Shown in pieces: positions 20,141-29,792 of a stretch of DNA of 64,000 nucleotides. A program made the position numbers and the translations under genes. Where the stretch lies: NCBI GenBank assembly GCA_034669965.1, contig JAXMOK010000004.1, positions 1 to 64,000 of the forward strand, written 5' to 3'. Position 1 is the first letter of the stretch. Every line of letters begins with the position of its first letter. Under the pieces are notes generated by a model that did not search any database, was not told the origin of the DNA, and saw nothing but the letters and a program-made list of their open reading frames with translations. This DNA is from HXMU1420-13 sp034669965. GTDB lineage: Bacteria > Bacteroidota > Rhodothermia > Balneolales > Balneolaceae.

Positions 20141-23100
20141 ATGATAAAAGATTGGGCAAATACCCTTATTCTGATGTTTTTCCTTCTCTTTGTACTACTG
20201 AGTAATGAGGTAGTTGCCCAGAAATTTAATATTCAACAATACACTGCAAATACAGGGCTGCCGTCAAACAATATATTTGATATCGAGTTTGATGAACTCG
20301 GATATATCTGGTTTGCTACTTCTGATGGAGTAGTTAAGTACGATGGGTCCAGTTACACTACCTATGGGCAAGAAAACGGACTAGCAGATCAGGTACTATT
20401 TGATATTTTTTTAGATAAATCAGGGACTCTTTGGGCAAGTACAGATCAAGGTGGGGTAGCAAAGTACGTAGATGGAATGTTTGAATATCCGGAGGAATTA
20501 GATTGGCTTGATTCTACCATTGTACATTATATCGGGCAAGATAAGAATGGCGATTTGTGGATATCGATGGATAAAAAAGGCTTCGTAATTTTAGACGAAA
20601 ATTTATCGATTAAACAAAAAGTTACAACTCAGAATGGTCTTTCCTCCGATTTGATGTTTCATTTTAACTTCGATTTCGACGACCGAGTTTTAATCTCAAC
20701 CTACGGTGGCTTGAGTATCTACAGTTACGAAGAAAAGAAAATAATTGACGTTTTAAACCTTTACGATGGCCTAATTGGCGAAAAAGTGTATGAGTCGATT
20801 ATTGACAGAAACAATAATATTTGGGTTGCCACCGATCAAGGAGTTTCTGTTATCCATCCTGATGGAAAAATTACAAACCGAGAGTTTGTTGCTGGTAACA
20901 GACTCGGTTATGTATTTGCCCTCGAAGAAACTGCAGATGGAAAAATTTGGATTGGCTCGGATAGAAGTGGTTTATTTTGGGTTTCTGGATCAGAAGAAAC
21001 CCACATCACGGTAAATAATGGGTTAAGCTCAAATAATATTTTCAATCTAACCGAAAGCCCCACCGGTGAAATCTGGATTTCGACAGACGGTAATGGGGTT
21101 AACGTATTTATTGATGATGACTTTAGGATTTATGATGAATCAAGTGATCTTGATGCTTACAGTGCCACTTCGATAGTTGAAACAAAGGACGGAACCATTT
21201 GGATTACTACAGAACATGGTATTAGTTCGTTAAAAGAAGGTGTATTTACTAATTATAGTATATCAAGCCGTGAATTTGAGAACGAACAAATTTTAAGATC
21301 GGTAGCATTACCAAATGGTAATATTTTAATGATTTCCAACAACTATTCGCTCATAGAGTTTGATGGCTCAAATTTTATTAGGTCTAAATACGCCTCAATC
21401 TTTGAGAATGAGTTAATAAATAGAATAAAAGTAATTGACGATTCTATTTGGTTTATGGCCTTGCGTAGAGTGATTTCCGATAAAAATGGAATTATTACCT
21501 ACTACGAACCGGAGACTGATAACTCATGGAAAAATGAATTCAATTCAATTTTTAAAGACAGCAGAGGTTTGTATTGGTTGGCCACACAAGGTGGGTTGGT
21601 TCATTTTGATAATGGCTCCTTCCACTACATAACTGTTGATGATGGTTTAAGAAACAATCGAATTTCACATATTGATGAGGACTCCAATGGAAATATATGG
21701 ATAGTTAATAACGTAGGTATTGATATTATCGAAGGCATTGAGGCAGATGGCGGGTTTGAGAGAATCAAGTATTTCGAAACAGATAATCTTTATTTAGACG
21801 AAACAAATTTTATTCAGTTTGATAGTAGCGGAAATCTGTGGCAAGGCACCAATGCAGGGCTAAATTATTATAATCTGGCAGAATTTTCAGAATCTGGAAT
21901 ATATCAACAACTACATATTCCATTACAAAATTATGGCTACGGGACAGAGTTCAGTACTTATGGAAGCTTATTAGGTACCGATTCAACATTGTATTTTGGA
22001 TCCTATAATAGTGGGCTTATTACCTACGATTTTAAGATAAGTGAGAATGAACTAATATATGATCGAGCACCTGATGTTATAATTTGGTCGATAAAAGCGG
22101 GAAGTGAAGAAGTTTTCAATAGGGAACAAAATGGTGTTCTAAATAACGAGCTGGTTGTAGAAAATAGCCAAAACAGTGTATCTATTAAACTAAGTGCAAT
22201 TAGCGAAAAATATCCTCGCAGAATTATTTATCGATATCGCTTGGCCGGGTTACAAGATGATTGGGTAGTTGCAGAAAATATTTCACAAATACGATATGAA
22301 AGCTTACCACCGGGTATGTTTAATCTCATCGTTCAAACGAAAGCCCCTAATTCAAATTGGTCGGAACTGCAGCAAGTTGTGAGCTTTAAAGTAAAAAAGC
22401 CTTTCTATTTTAGACTTTGGTTTATTTCCATCATCATAATGATTCTTGGTGTAATCGCAATTGGCATTGATCGTGGTAGAGTAACTTTAATCGAGAAGAA
22501 CCTTCTGAAAAGTAAAGTTGACGAGCAGACTAAAGATATTCAGAATGCATTGGATGAAAAAGAAGTTCTGATAAAGGAAATCCATCACCGTGTAAAAAAT
22601 AACCTTGCAGTTATTTCAGGTTTACTGGACCTGCAAAGCCGACAAATTGATGAAGGCCCTGCCACCGAAGCGCTGCAAAATTCTATGACCAGAGTGCTTG
22701 CGATGGCTAAAATTCACGAGCAGTTGTATCAAAACGAAGATCTTTCAAACGTTAATTTCAAAAACTTCATAACCAATTTAGTACGTTCGCTAGATAACAC
22801 AATCAACAATGCTGAGTTTCCAACACAAATAAACGAACATGTTGAGGATATTTCGGTAGACGTAAACATTGGTGTACCACTAGGTTTGATGATCAACGAA
22901 ATATTGAGTAATAGTTTTAAGCATGCTTTCCAAAATTTGGGAACATCGAAATTAGCGTCAATCGATATCGAGTTTTCCTGCAAAGATGAAAAGTATTACG
23001 TTTTACGAATTGCTGATAATGGGATTGGCTCTAATAAAGATCTCTTGGAAATTAATCATCAATCCTTGGGGATGACGCTCATTAAATCGTGGGCCTCACA

Positions 23101-23167
23101 ACTTGATGCTGAGCTTACATACAGTGGCAGCAATGGATCGGTATTCGAGGCAAAGATTCCTATTTGA
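20141..23167 (+). CDS. Propeller/Y_Y_Y/HisKA_2 sensor histidine kinase, array copy 2
   Basis: 1008 residues, same domain order as copy 1: signal peptide ending VVA|QKF, two tandem seven-blade-like Reg_prop propellers, Y_Y_Y (~685-750), TM (~757-780), HisKA_2 with His816, and HATPase with NEILSNSFKHAF and ADNGIG. A TTG two codons upstream (20135) is possible, but the ATG at 20141 gives a better signal peptide. The kinase domain is nearly identical to that of copy 4, while the propeller differs clearly. The 214-base upstream gap shows no obvious likeness to the leaders of copies 3 and 4. Confidence 0.92.
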   Translation: MIKDWANTLILMFFLLFVLLSNEVVAQKFNIQQYTANTGLPSNNIFDIEFDELGYIWFATSDGVVKYDGSSYTTYGQENGLADQVLFDIFLDKSGTLWASTDQGGVAKYVDGMFEYPEELDWLDSTIVHYIGQDKNGDLWISMDKKGFVILDENLSIKQKVTTQNGLSSDLMFHFNFDFDDRVLISTYGGLSIYSYEEKKIIDVLNLYDGLIGEKVYESIIDRNNNIWVATDQGVSVIHPDGKITNREFVAGNRLGYVFALEETADGKIWIGSDRSGLFWVSGSEETHITVNNGLSSNNIFNLTESPTGEIWISTDGNGVNVFIDDDFRIYDESSDLDAYSATSIVETKDGTIWITTEHGISSLKEGVFTNYSISSREFENEQILRSVALPNGNILMISNNYSLIEFDGSNFIRSKYASIFENELINRIKVIDDSIWFMALRRVISDKNGIITYYEPETDNSWKNEFNSIFKDSRGLYWLATQGGLVHFDNGSFHYITVDDGLRNNRISHIDEDSNGNIWIVNNVGIDIIEGIEADGGFERIKYFETDNLYLDETNFIQFDSSGNLWQGTNAGLNYYNLAEFSESGIYQQLHIPLQNYGYGTEFSTYGSLLGTDSTLYFGSYNSGLITYDFKISENELIYDRAPDVIIWSIKAGSEEVFNREQNGVLNNELVVENSQNSVSIKLSAISEKYPRRIIYRYRLAGLQDDWVVAENISQIRYESLPPGMFNLIVQTKAPNSNWSELQQVVSFKVKKPFYFRLWFISIIIMILGVIAIGIDRGRVTLIEKNLLKSKVDEQTKDIQNALDEKEVLIKEIHHRVKNNLAVISGLLDLQSRQIDEGPATEALQNSMTRVLAMAKIHEQLYQNEDLSNVNFKNFITNLVRSLDNTINNAEFPTQINEHVEDISVDVNIGVPLGLMINEILSNSFKHAFQNLGTSKLASIDIEFSCKDEKYYVLRIADNGIGSNKDLLEINHQSLGMTLIKSWASQLDAELTYSGSNGSVFEAKIPI

Positions 23168-23460
23168 ACTAAACTTGATTGTCCGGGGTTAGTTCGGTAT
23201 GAGTAAAATTTTTCTTCAATAATAACTACCTAAAGTGCATAAATCGTGTTAGTAAATTTGTTAATGCTATTTGTTATAACATCATAGTTTTGTAGATAGT
23301 GAAGTGTGTTTAATACGTATTCGCTGGAGTTATATAAGCCTTTAGGATTTTAATTTAGCCATTATTTTTGTGTTTGACATACATCGATAAGCTACTTCTG
23401 GTTGACGTAAGAATTTATATCTCTCAAAAATAACGTTACCCCCTTAAAAATGTTAACTAT
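23168..23460 (+). promoter_or_regulatory. Leader of array copy 3, conserved with the leader of copy 4
   Basis: A 293-base spacer that aligns by eye with 26488-26765. Shared blocks include TTTTGTA-AT-GTGAA, GAGTTATAT, TCGATAA-CTA-TT-CTGG (copy 3: from ~23383) and a GTTAC just before the start. Conservation in non-coding sequence points to a duplicated promoter/leader. No Rfam-type riboswitch was recognised. Confidence 0.5.
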
Positions 23461-26400
23461 ATGAGATTTGATAGAGCTAGAGCTCCCGTATTATTCTTTT
23501 CTTTTATTTGCTTGTTTGCAAATGCTACTGCTCTTGCTCAAAAATATAATATCAAACAATACACAGCCAATACCGGGTTACCTACTAGTAATGTATTTGA
23601 TATTGAGTTTGATGACTTAGGCAATATTTGGTTTGCCACCTACAATGGGGTAGTAAAATTTAACGGGATTGACTACACGGTATTTGATGAAGAAGCGGGG
23701 TTGAAAGATCCGGTACTCTTCGATTTGTTGATAGACGACAAAAACACACTTTGGGCAAGTACTGAATTTGGTGGAGTGGCAAAATTCGAAAACGGGAAAT
23801 TTGTGTACCCAAAACATCTGGCTTGGATTGATTCTACTATTGTACATTACATGATCCAATCGGTAGACGGTAATTACTGGTTCTCTTTAGGTAGAAAAGG
23901 AGTATATATTTTAGATCAAGATCAAAAGCTTATAAAAAAGCTTACAATTGATGATGGGCTTCCGGCAAACCAAGCATGGAATTTTAACAATCAAATCGAT
24001 TCCACAATACTAATTTCTACACATGCAGGTTTAGCCGTTTATAACAATAATTCACAGAGAATCGAAAAAACTTATACCATTGATGACGGCCTTGGTGGCT
24101 TGCAAGTTTATGAAAGTTTGATTGACAAAAAAGGGCAAATTTGGGTAGCCCATAATAATGGGTTTTCAATTATCGGGCTTAATAATGAGATTAGAAATTT
24201 TGAAGAGCTTAATGGAAGTAGGACAGGATACATATATTCTTTTAGCGAGTCGGATGATGGTACTATATGGATAGGTAGCGAAAACGCAGGGCTATTTCTT
24301 TTTAACGACGATAAGCAGACCCACTTTACCATAAAAAATGGGTTAAGCTCAAATAATGTTTACAGAATTGTAAAGAGTAAAACCGGCGAAATTTGGGTGG
24401 CAACCGATGGAAACGGAGTGAATGTATTCATCGACACAAATTTTAAAGTTTATGATGAAGCAAGTAGTTTGGGGGCTTCCTCAATTTATTCTCTTTATCA
24501 AGATAATGGTGGCACCGTTTGGTTTACCACAGAATATGGTCTTAATTCGTACAAAGATGGGGTTTTCGAAAAATTCCCCCTTAACTTTTCTGAGATTGCC
24601 AATGAGCAATTATTGACTTCTGCACAGTTGCCAAACGGCAATATTATCATGATTACAAATAATTATTCTCTTGTCGAGTTTGATGGAGAGCGTTATTTCA
24701 AATCTAAATACGAAGAAGATTTTGAGGGCATAAATACTAAATATATCAAAGTGTTTGGAGAAACCATTTGGTTTGCCGCTGATGGTTACCTTATAAGAGT
24801 TGAGTCTGACAAAATTGAATATTTTAAACCCAACACAAACAATGCTTGGCAAGAAGACCTGCAATACATACATCAAGACAGCAGAGGATTAATGTGGGTT
24901 GCATCGCGTGGAGGGTTAATACTCTTTAAAAATGGTGAGTTTAATTTTATTACGTTAGAAGATGGGTTGTCAGGTGTGCGAATTTCACAAATTTCAGAAG
25001 ATCGTGATGGGAATTTATGGCTTGTAAGTACAGCAGGTATTGATATCATATCCGGGATTAATGAATATGGTGAATTTGAAAAAATCACTCCGTTTAAAAC
25101 TGCTGACCTTTATTACGACAAAACAAATTTTCTACAGTTCGACTCTTACGGGAATATGTGGCAGGGAACCAGCGCAGGGTTAAATTTCTACAGTTTCAAC
25201 CCACCTTATTCTGTTGATAACTATAAACATATTCACATTCCACTTCAAGATTATGGAAATGGAGCAGAATTTACCAATAATGGAAGCTTACTAAGTGATG
25301 ACTCGTTGCTTTATTTTGGAACCTACACAAATGGCCTCATTACATTCGAATATAATGAAGGGGAAACTCAGCTTAATTATGAAGAGCCACCTAAGGTATT
25401 TATCAGATCAATAATAGCAGGTGATGAAGCAATTTATTTACAGGATACTGATAGTACGTTAAGTTCGAATTATTCAGTTGACCACAGCCAAAATAATATT
25501 CTTGTTCAGTTTAATGCATTAAGTGATAAATACCCTCAAAGAATACATATACGGCATAAACTTGAAGGTTTAAACAATAATTGGATACTTGCTGAAAATA
25601 TCTCTCAAATTCGATACGAGAGTTTGCCATCAGGTACATTTAGTTTAGTAATGCAAACTAAGGCCCCGAATTCGGATTGGTCCGAAGTGCAACAAGTATT
25701 AACTATTAAAGTGAATAAACCCTTCTATTCAAGAATCTGGTTTATATCCTTAGTGATACTCGTAATTGCCGCTATTGTAGCTACCATTATGAAAGGTAGA
25801 ATTACTTATATCGAGAAAAATTTGCTAAAAAATCAGGTAGACGAGCAAACCCAGCATATCCAAAAAACCTTAGATGAAAAAGAAGTACTTATTAAAGAGA
25901 TCCATCATCGAGTAAAAAACAATCTGGCCGTAATTTCAGGGTTATTAGATTTGCAAAGCCGACAAATCGAAGAAGGACCTGCTACCGAAGCATTGCAAAA
26001 TTCTATGACCAGAGTATTGGCAATGGCCAAAATCCATGAACAGTTGTATCAAAATGATGATTTGGCCAACGTTAATTTTAAAAATTTCATTACAAATTTA
26101 GTTCGCTCATTAGATAACACAATAAGTAACGTAGAGTTTCCAATTCTCATAAATGAGAACGTAGAAGATATTTCGGTGGATGTAAATGTGGGTGTACCAT
26201 TAGGCTTAATGATCAACGAAATATTAAGTAATAGTTTCAAACACGCATTTCAAAAAATGGAAGTTTCTAATCTTGCCACCATAGAAATTGAATTTTCTCA
26301 AATCGAAAAATCACACTACTACTTGAAGATTGCTGATAATGGAGTGGGGGCAAAGAATAATCTATTGGAAGTAGTGCATCAATCATTGGGAATAACTCTA

Positions 26401-26487
26401 ATCAAATCTTGGGCCTCACAACTTGATTCTGAACTTACTTACAATGGAAGTAAAGGTTCGGTATTCGAGGCCAAGATTCCTATTTGA
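23461..26487 (+). CDS. Propeller/Y_Y_Y/HisKA_2 sensor histidine kinase, array copy 3
   Basis: 1008 residues. The signal peptide MRFDRARAPVLFFSF...ALAQ is shared almost word for word with copy 4. Reg_prop propellers (~25-665), Y_Y_Y, TM (~757-780), HisKA_2 with His816, and HATPase with an intact N-box and ADNGVG follow. Within the kinase domain it is the odd one out: QKMEVSNLATIEIEFS replaces the QNLGTSK-ASIDIEFS shared by copies 2 and 4. Inner membrane; ligand and partner regulator unknown. Confidence 0.92.
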   Translation: MRFDRARAPVLFFSFICLFANATALAQKYNIKQYTANTGLPTSNVFDIEFDDLGNIWFATYNGVVKFNGIDYTVFDEEAGLKDPVLFDLLIDDKNTLWASTEFGGVAKFENGKFVYPKHLAWIDSTIVHYMIQSVDGNYWFSLGRKGVYILDQDQKLIKKLTIDDGLPANQAWNFNNQIDSTILISTHAGLAVYNNNSQRIEKTYTIDDGLGGLQVYESLIDKKGQIWVAHNNGFSIIGLNNEIRNFEELNGSRTGYIYSFSESDDGTIWIGSENAGLFLFNDDKQTHFTIKNGLSSNNVYRIVKSKTGEIWVATDGNGVNVFIDTNFKVYDEASSLGASSIYSLYQDNGGTVWFTTEYGLNSYKDGVFEKFPLNFSEIANEQLLTSAQLPNGNIIMITNNYSLVEFDGERYFKSKYEEDFEGINTKYIKVFGETIWFAADGYLIRVESDKIEYFKPNTNNAWQEDLQYIHQDSRGLMWVASRGGLILFKNGEFNFITLEDGLSGVRISQISEDRDGNLWLVSTAGIDIISGINEYGEFEKITPFKTADLYYDKTNFLQFDSYGNMWQGTSAGLNFYSFNPPYSVDNYKHIHIPLQDYGNGAEFTNNGSLLSDDSLLYFGTYTNGLITFEYNEGETQLNYEEPPKVFIRSIIAGDEAIYLQDTDSTLSSNYSVDHSQNNILVQFNALSDKYPQRIHIRHKLEGLNNNWILAENISQIRYESLPSGTFSLVMQTKAPNSDWSEVQQVLTIKVNKPFYSRIWFISLVILVIAAIVATIMKGRITYIEKNLLKNQVDEQTQHIQKTLDEKEVLIKEIHHRVKNNLAVISGLLDLQSRQIEEGPATEALQNSMTRVLAMAKIHEQLYQNDDLANVNFKNFITNLVRSLDNTISNVEFPILINENVEDISVDVNVGVPLGLMINEILSNSFKHAFQKMEVSNLATIEIEFSQIEKSHYYLKIADNGVGAKNNLLEVVHQSLGITLIKSWASQLDSELTYNGSKGSVFEAKIPI

Positions 26488-26765
26488 AGTAGTTTACATT
26501 ATTCTGTTTAAGGGCGGGAATTAGTATATAATTCTTCATTTATATCTACCTAAGTTGATTAACTAATTTAATGAACTAATTATATCATCGTAACTTTTGT
26601 AAATGGTGAAATGTAGTATTTTAAATTAATTGATCAGAGTTATATGCAAAACCCTAATATTTGTTGTTTTTGGATAGTAACACGCCTCGATAAACTATTT
26701 TCTGGCTGACAAAAGAAATTGCATATCACACAAAGAATGTTACTGTCGTTAATGGAATTAATTAT
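26488..26765 (+). promoter_or_regulatory. Leader of array copy 4, conserved with the leader of copy 3
   Basis: A 278-base spacer homologous to 23168-23460 (see that entry). The block CCTCGATAAACTATTTTCTGG begins near 26684. It suggests that the duplicated unit (~3.3 kb) included its own promoter. Confidence 0.5.
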
Positions 26766-29700
26766 ATGAGATTTGAGAGAGCCAGAGCTCCTTTATTATT
26801 TTTTTCTTTGATTTGCTTGTTTGCGAATGGTTCGGTTTTTGCTCAAAAATATAATATCCAACAGTATACAGCTAATACCGGGTTACCAACTAATAACATT
26901 TTTGATATAGTATTTGATGAAAAAGGAAATGTCTGGTTTGCTAGTTATGATGGGGTAATAAAATATGATGGTCATAATTACGATGTTTACGACGAAAAAT
27001 CTGGGCTTAAAGACCCGGTTCTTTATGATCTACTTTTAGACAATCAAAATAATTTGTGGGCAAGTACCGAAGACGGGGGTATTGCTAAATTCTCGAACGG
27101 TAGCTTTCATTATCCCGAAGAATTGAGTTGGCTCGACACCACTATTGTTCATTTTATGATGCAAGCAAATGACGGCAATATTTGGTTATCGGTTGATCAA
27201 TTAGGTGTTTACATAATAGATGAAGAGTTAAAAGTGGTAGATCATATATCATTAGATGATGGACTACCAGCTGTGCGTATTAGCCATTTCTATAACACAA
27301 ATTCCAATCAAATATTGATTTCTTCGCATGCAGGCTTGGCAGTATATAATCAACTCACTAAAGAAATAGAACAAACCTATACTATTGATAATGGTTTGAG
27401 TGGTTCAAGGGTTTATGAAAGCTTAGTAGATCGTGAAGGTAGAATTTGGATGGCCCATGATAAAGGAGCTTCAGTTGTTCAAGAAGATGGAAGTATCATC
27501 AATTATGAAGAGCTCGCAGGCGCTAGAATTGGATTAGCCTTAACTATTACGGAATCAAACGACGGTAAGATTTGGGTTGGGTCTAACAGAGGAGGACTTT
27601 TTTGGATAGATGGAGACGAAGAAACCCATATTACAATTAAACACGGTCTTAGTGCTAATAACATCTACAGATTTGTTGAAAGTAAATCCGGTAATATTTG
27701 GATAGCAACCGATGGCAATGGAATCAGTGTTTTTAAGGATAATAATTTTAGAATTTATGATGATGTTTCTGTACTTGATGCTAAACGCGCTACCTCTCTC
27801 ATCGAACAAGATGATGGCACCGTATGGATTACAACCGAGTATGGAATAAGCTCTTTCAAAAACGGTGTATTTAAGAATTATAGAGCCGATCCCGAATTAC
27901 TTTCCGGTGAGTTGCTACTTACTTCTGCTCAACTGCCCGATGGCAATATTATTATGGTAACTAATAATTATTCCTTAATAGAGTTTGACGGTAAAAATTT
28001 CTTTAGGTCAAAGTATAGCGAGCTTTTCGATGGGCTAATCTTTAATAGCGTAGAAGTAGATGGGAATACGATATGGTTTGTTGGAGATTCTAACTTGATA
28101 AAAGTGGAAGGCGAGAAGGTAGAATATGTGCTGAAACATAAAGAGCGAGCTTGGAAAACGGATTATCAATTACTTTTAAAAGACAACAGAGGTTTAACTT
28201 GGATAGCAACACTAGGTGGTTTAGTTGTTTTACATGATGGTGAAACCACGCTAATCGACAAGGAAGATGGCCTATCGAGTGAGTGGATAACTATTATAGA
28301 AGAAGATCCCTATGGTAATATTTGGGTGGTAACCAGTGTGGGTATTGATATAATCAAAGGGATCGAAGAGGATGGAAGTTTTAAGACGATACAGCCTTTT
28401 AAAACTGCAGATTTATATTTCGATGAAGCTAATTTTCTTCAATTCGACCACAACGGAAATTTGTGGCAAGGCACCAATTCCGGCCTAAATTATTATCAAT
28501 TCGAAGAACCAAATTCGTTTGATGTTTATGAACACTTTCATTTTCCACTGAACAGTTTCGGATACGGAACTGAATTTGCTTACAGGGCAAGCTTACTCGC
28601 TAACGACTCAACCTTATATTTTGGAACTTATAATAGTGGTTTGATATCGTTTAATTTCGATCAAATTGATAATGAAATTGAGTATGAGCCTGCCCCGGTA
28701 ATGCATATTCAATCTATGTTAGCTAAAGGCGAAGAAGTATATAGTCAAGAAAATCAGCGCTTAACTGATGAGATTCTAACGCTGAACTTCAGCCAAAATC
28801 GAGTGACTATAAATCTTAGCTCGATCAGCGAAAAATATCCGGGTAGGATAAATTATCGCTACAAATTATTGGGGCTACAGGAACAATGGGAGGTGGCAGA
28901 AAACATCACTCAGATTCAATACGAAATTTTACCGCCCGGCAATTATAACTTGGTTGTACAAACAAAAGCACCCAACTCAGATTGGTCTGCCATACAGGAT
29001 GTAGTGAGTTTTAAAATTAAGAAACCATTTTTTCTGAAAATTTGGTTTATCGCACTCATATTATTATTGGTATGTGTTCTTGTTTATATAATAGTTAAGG
29101 GGAGAGTATCAATTATAGAAAAGAATCTTTTACAGAGTAAGGTTGATGCGCAAACAGAAGACATCCAACATGCACTAGATGAAAAAGAGGTATTGATTAA
29201 AGAAATCCATCATCGTGTAAAAAATAATCTTGCAGTAATTTCAGGATTACTTGATCTGCAAAGCCGACAAATTGATGAAGGGCCTGCCACCGAAGCGCTG
29301 CAAAATTCTATGACCAGAGTACTAGCGATGGCTAAAATTCACGAGCAGCTGTATCAGAATGAAGATCTTTCGAATGTCAACTTCAAAAACTTTATCACAA
29401 ACTTAGTGAGATCGCTCGATAACACCATCAGTAATGCGGAGTTTCCAACGCAAATAAACGAACATGTTGAAGATATTTCGGTGGACGTAAATGTTGGTGT
29501 GCCTTTAGGTTTGATGATCAACGAAATATTGAGCAATAGCTTTAAACATGCGTTCCAAAATTTGGGAACATCGAAATCAGCGTCAATCGATATCGAGTTT
29601 TCACTCAAAGATGATCAGTATTACCAATTACGAATTGCTGATAACGGTGTTGGCTCTGAAGAAAACTTGTTAGACATTAATCATCAATCCTTGGGGATGA

Positions 29701-29792
29701 CGCTCATTAAATCGTGGGCATCTCAACTGGATGCTGAATTAACCTACAATGGAAACCACGGTTCGGTATTCGAGGCTAAGATCCCTGTTTGA
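26766..29792 (+). CDS. Propeller/Y_Y_Y/HisKA_2 sensor histidine kinase, array copy 4
   Basis: 1008 residues. Signal peptide MRFERARAPLLFF...VFAQ, double propeller, Y_Y_Y, TM (~757-780), HisKA_2 with His816, and an intact HATPase (NEILSNSFKHAF, ADNGVG). From about residue 800 to the end it follows copy 2 rather than its neighbour copy 3, including a ~44-base identical run near 29680-29725 (22 kb-series counterpart near 23053-23096). The 3' end overlaps the convergent enoyl-CoA hydratase-like gene by 17 bases. Confidence 0.92.
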   Translation: MRFERARAPLLFFSLICLFANGSVFAQKYNIQQYTANTGLPTNNIFDIVFDEKGNVWFASYDGVIKYDGHNYDVYDEKSGLKDPVLYDLLLDNQNNLWASTEDGGIAKFSNGSFHYPEELSWLDTTIVHFMMQANDGNIWLSVDQLGVYIIDEELKVVDHISLDDGLPAVRISHFYNTNSNQILISSHAGLAVYNQLTKEIEQTYTIDNGLSGSRVYESLVDREGRIWMAHDKGASVVQEDGSIINYEELAGARIGLALTITESNDGKIWVGSNRGGLFWIDGDEETHITIKHGLSANNIYRFVESKSGNIWIATDGNGISVFKDNNFRIYDDVSVLDAKRATSLIEQDDGTVWITTEYGISSFKNGVFKNYRADPELLSGELLLTSAQLPDGNIIMVTNNYSLIEFDGKNFFRSKYSELFDGLIFNSVEVDGNTIWFVGDSNLIKVEGEKVEYVLKHKERAWKTDYQLLLKDNRGLTWIATLGGLVVLHDGETTLIDKEDGLSSEWITIIEEDPYGNIWVVTSVGIDIIKGIEEDGSFKTIQPFKTADLYFDEANFLQFDHNGNLWQGTNSGLNYYQFEEPNSFDVYEHFHFPLNSFGYGTEFAYRASLLANDSTLYFGTYNSGLISFNFDQIDNEIEYEPAPVMHIQSMLAKGEEVYSQENQRLTDEILTLNFSQNRVTINLSSISEKYPGRINYRYKLLGLQEQWEVAENITQIQYEILPPGNYNLVVQTKAPNSDWSAIQDVVSFKIKKPFFLKIWFIALILLLVCVLVYIIVKGRVSIIEKNLLQSKVDAQTEDIQHALDEKEVLIKEIHHRVKNNLAVISGLLDLQSRQIDEGPATEALQNSMTRVLAMAKIHEQLYQNEDLSNVNFKNFITNLVRSLDNTISNAEFPTQINEHVEDISVDVNVGVPLGLMINEILSNSFKHAFQNLGTSKSASIDIEFSLKDDQYYQLRIADNGVGSEENLLDINHQSLGMTLIKSWASQLDAELTYNGNHGSVFEAKIPV

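Larger units (their letters stand above)
20141..29792 (+). repeat. Tandem gene duplication array, ~3.3 kb units
   Basis: Start-to-start distances are 3320 (copy 2 to 3) and 3305 (copy 3 to 4). The phospho-His codon lies at exactly the same offset (residue 816) in all three copies. Homology covers the genes and, for copies 3 and 4, the spacers. Copy 1 (16909-19926) is an older relative. Confidence 0.88.

Noticed and set aside
16909..29792. Array read as Bacteroides-type hybrid two-component systems
   Set aside because: Each protein ends after the HATPase domain; no receiver or AraC HTH is present.
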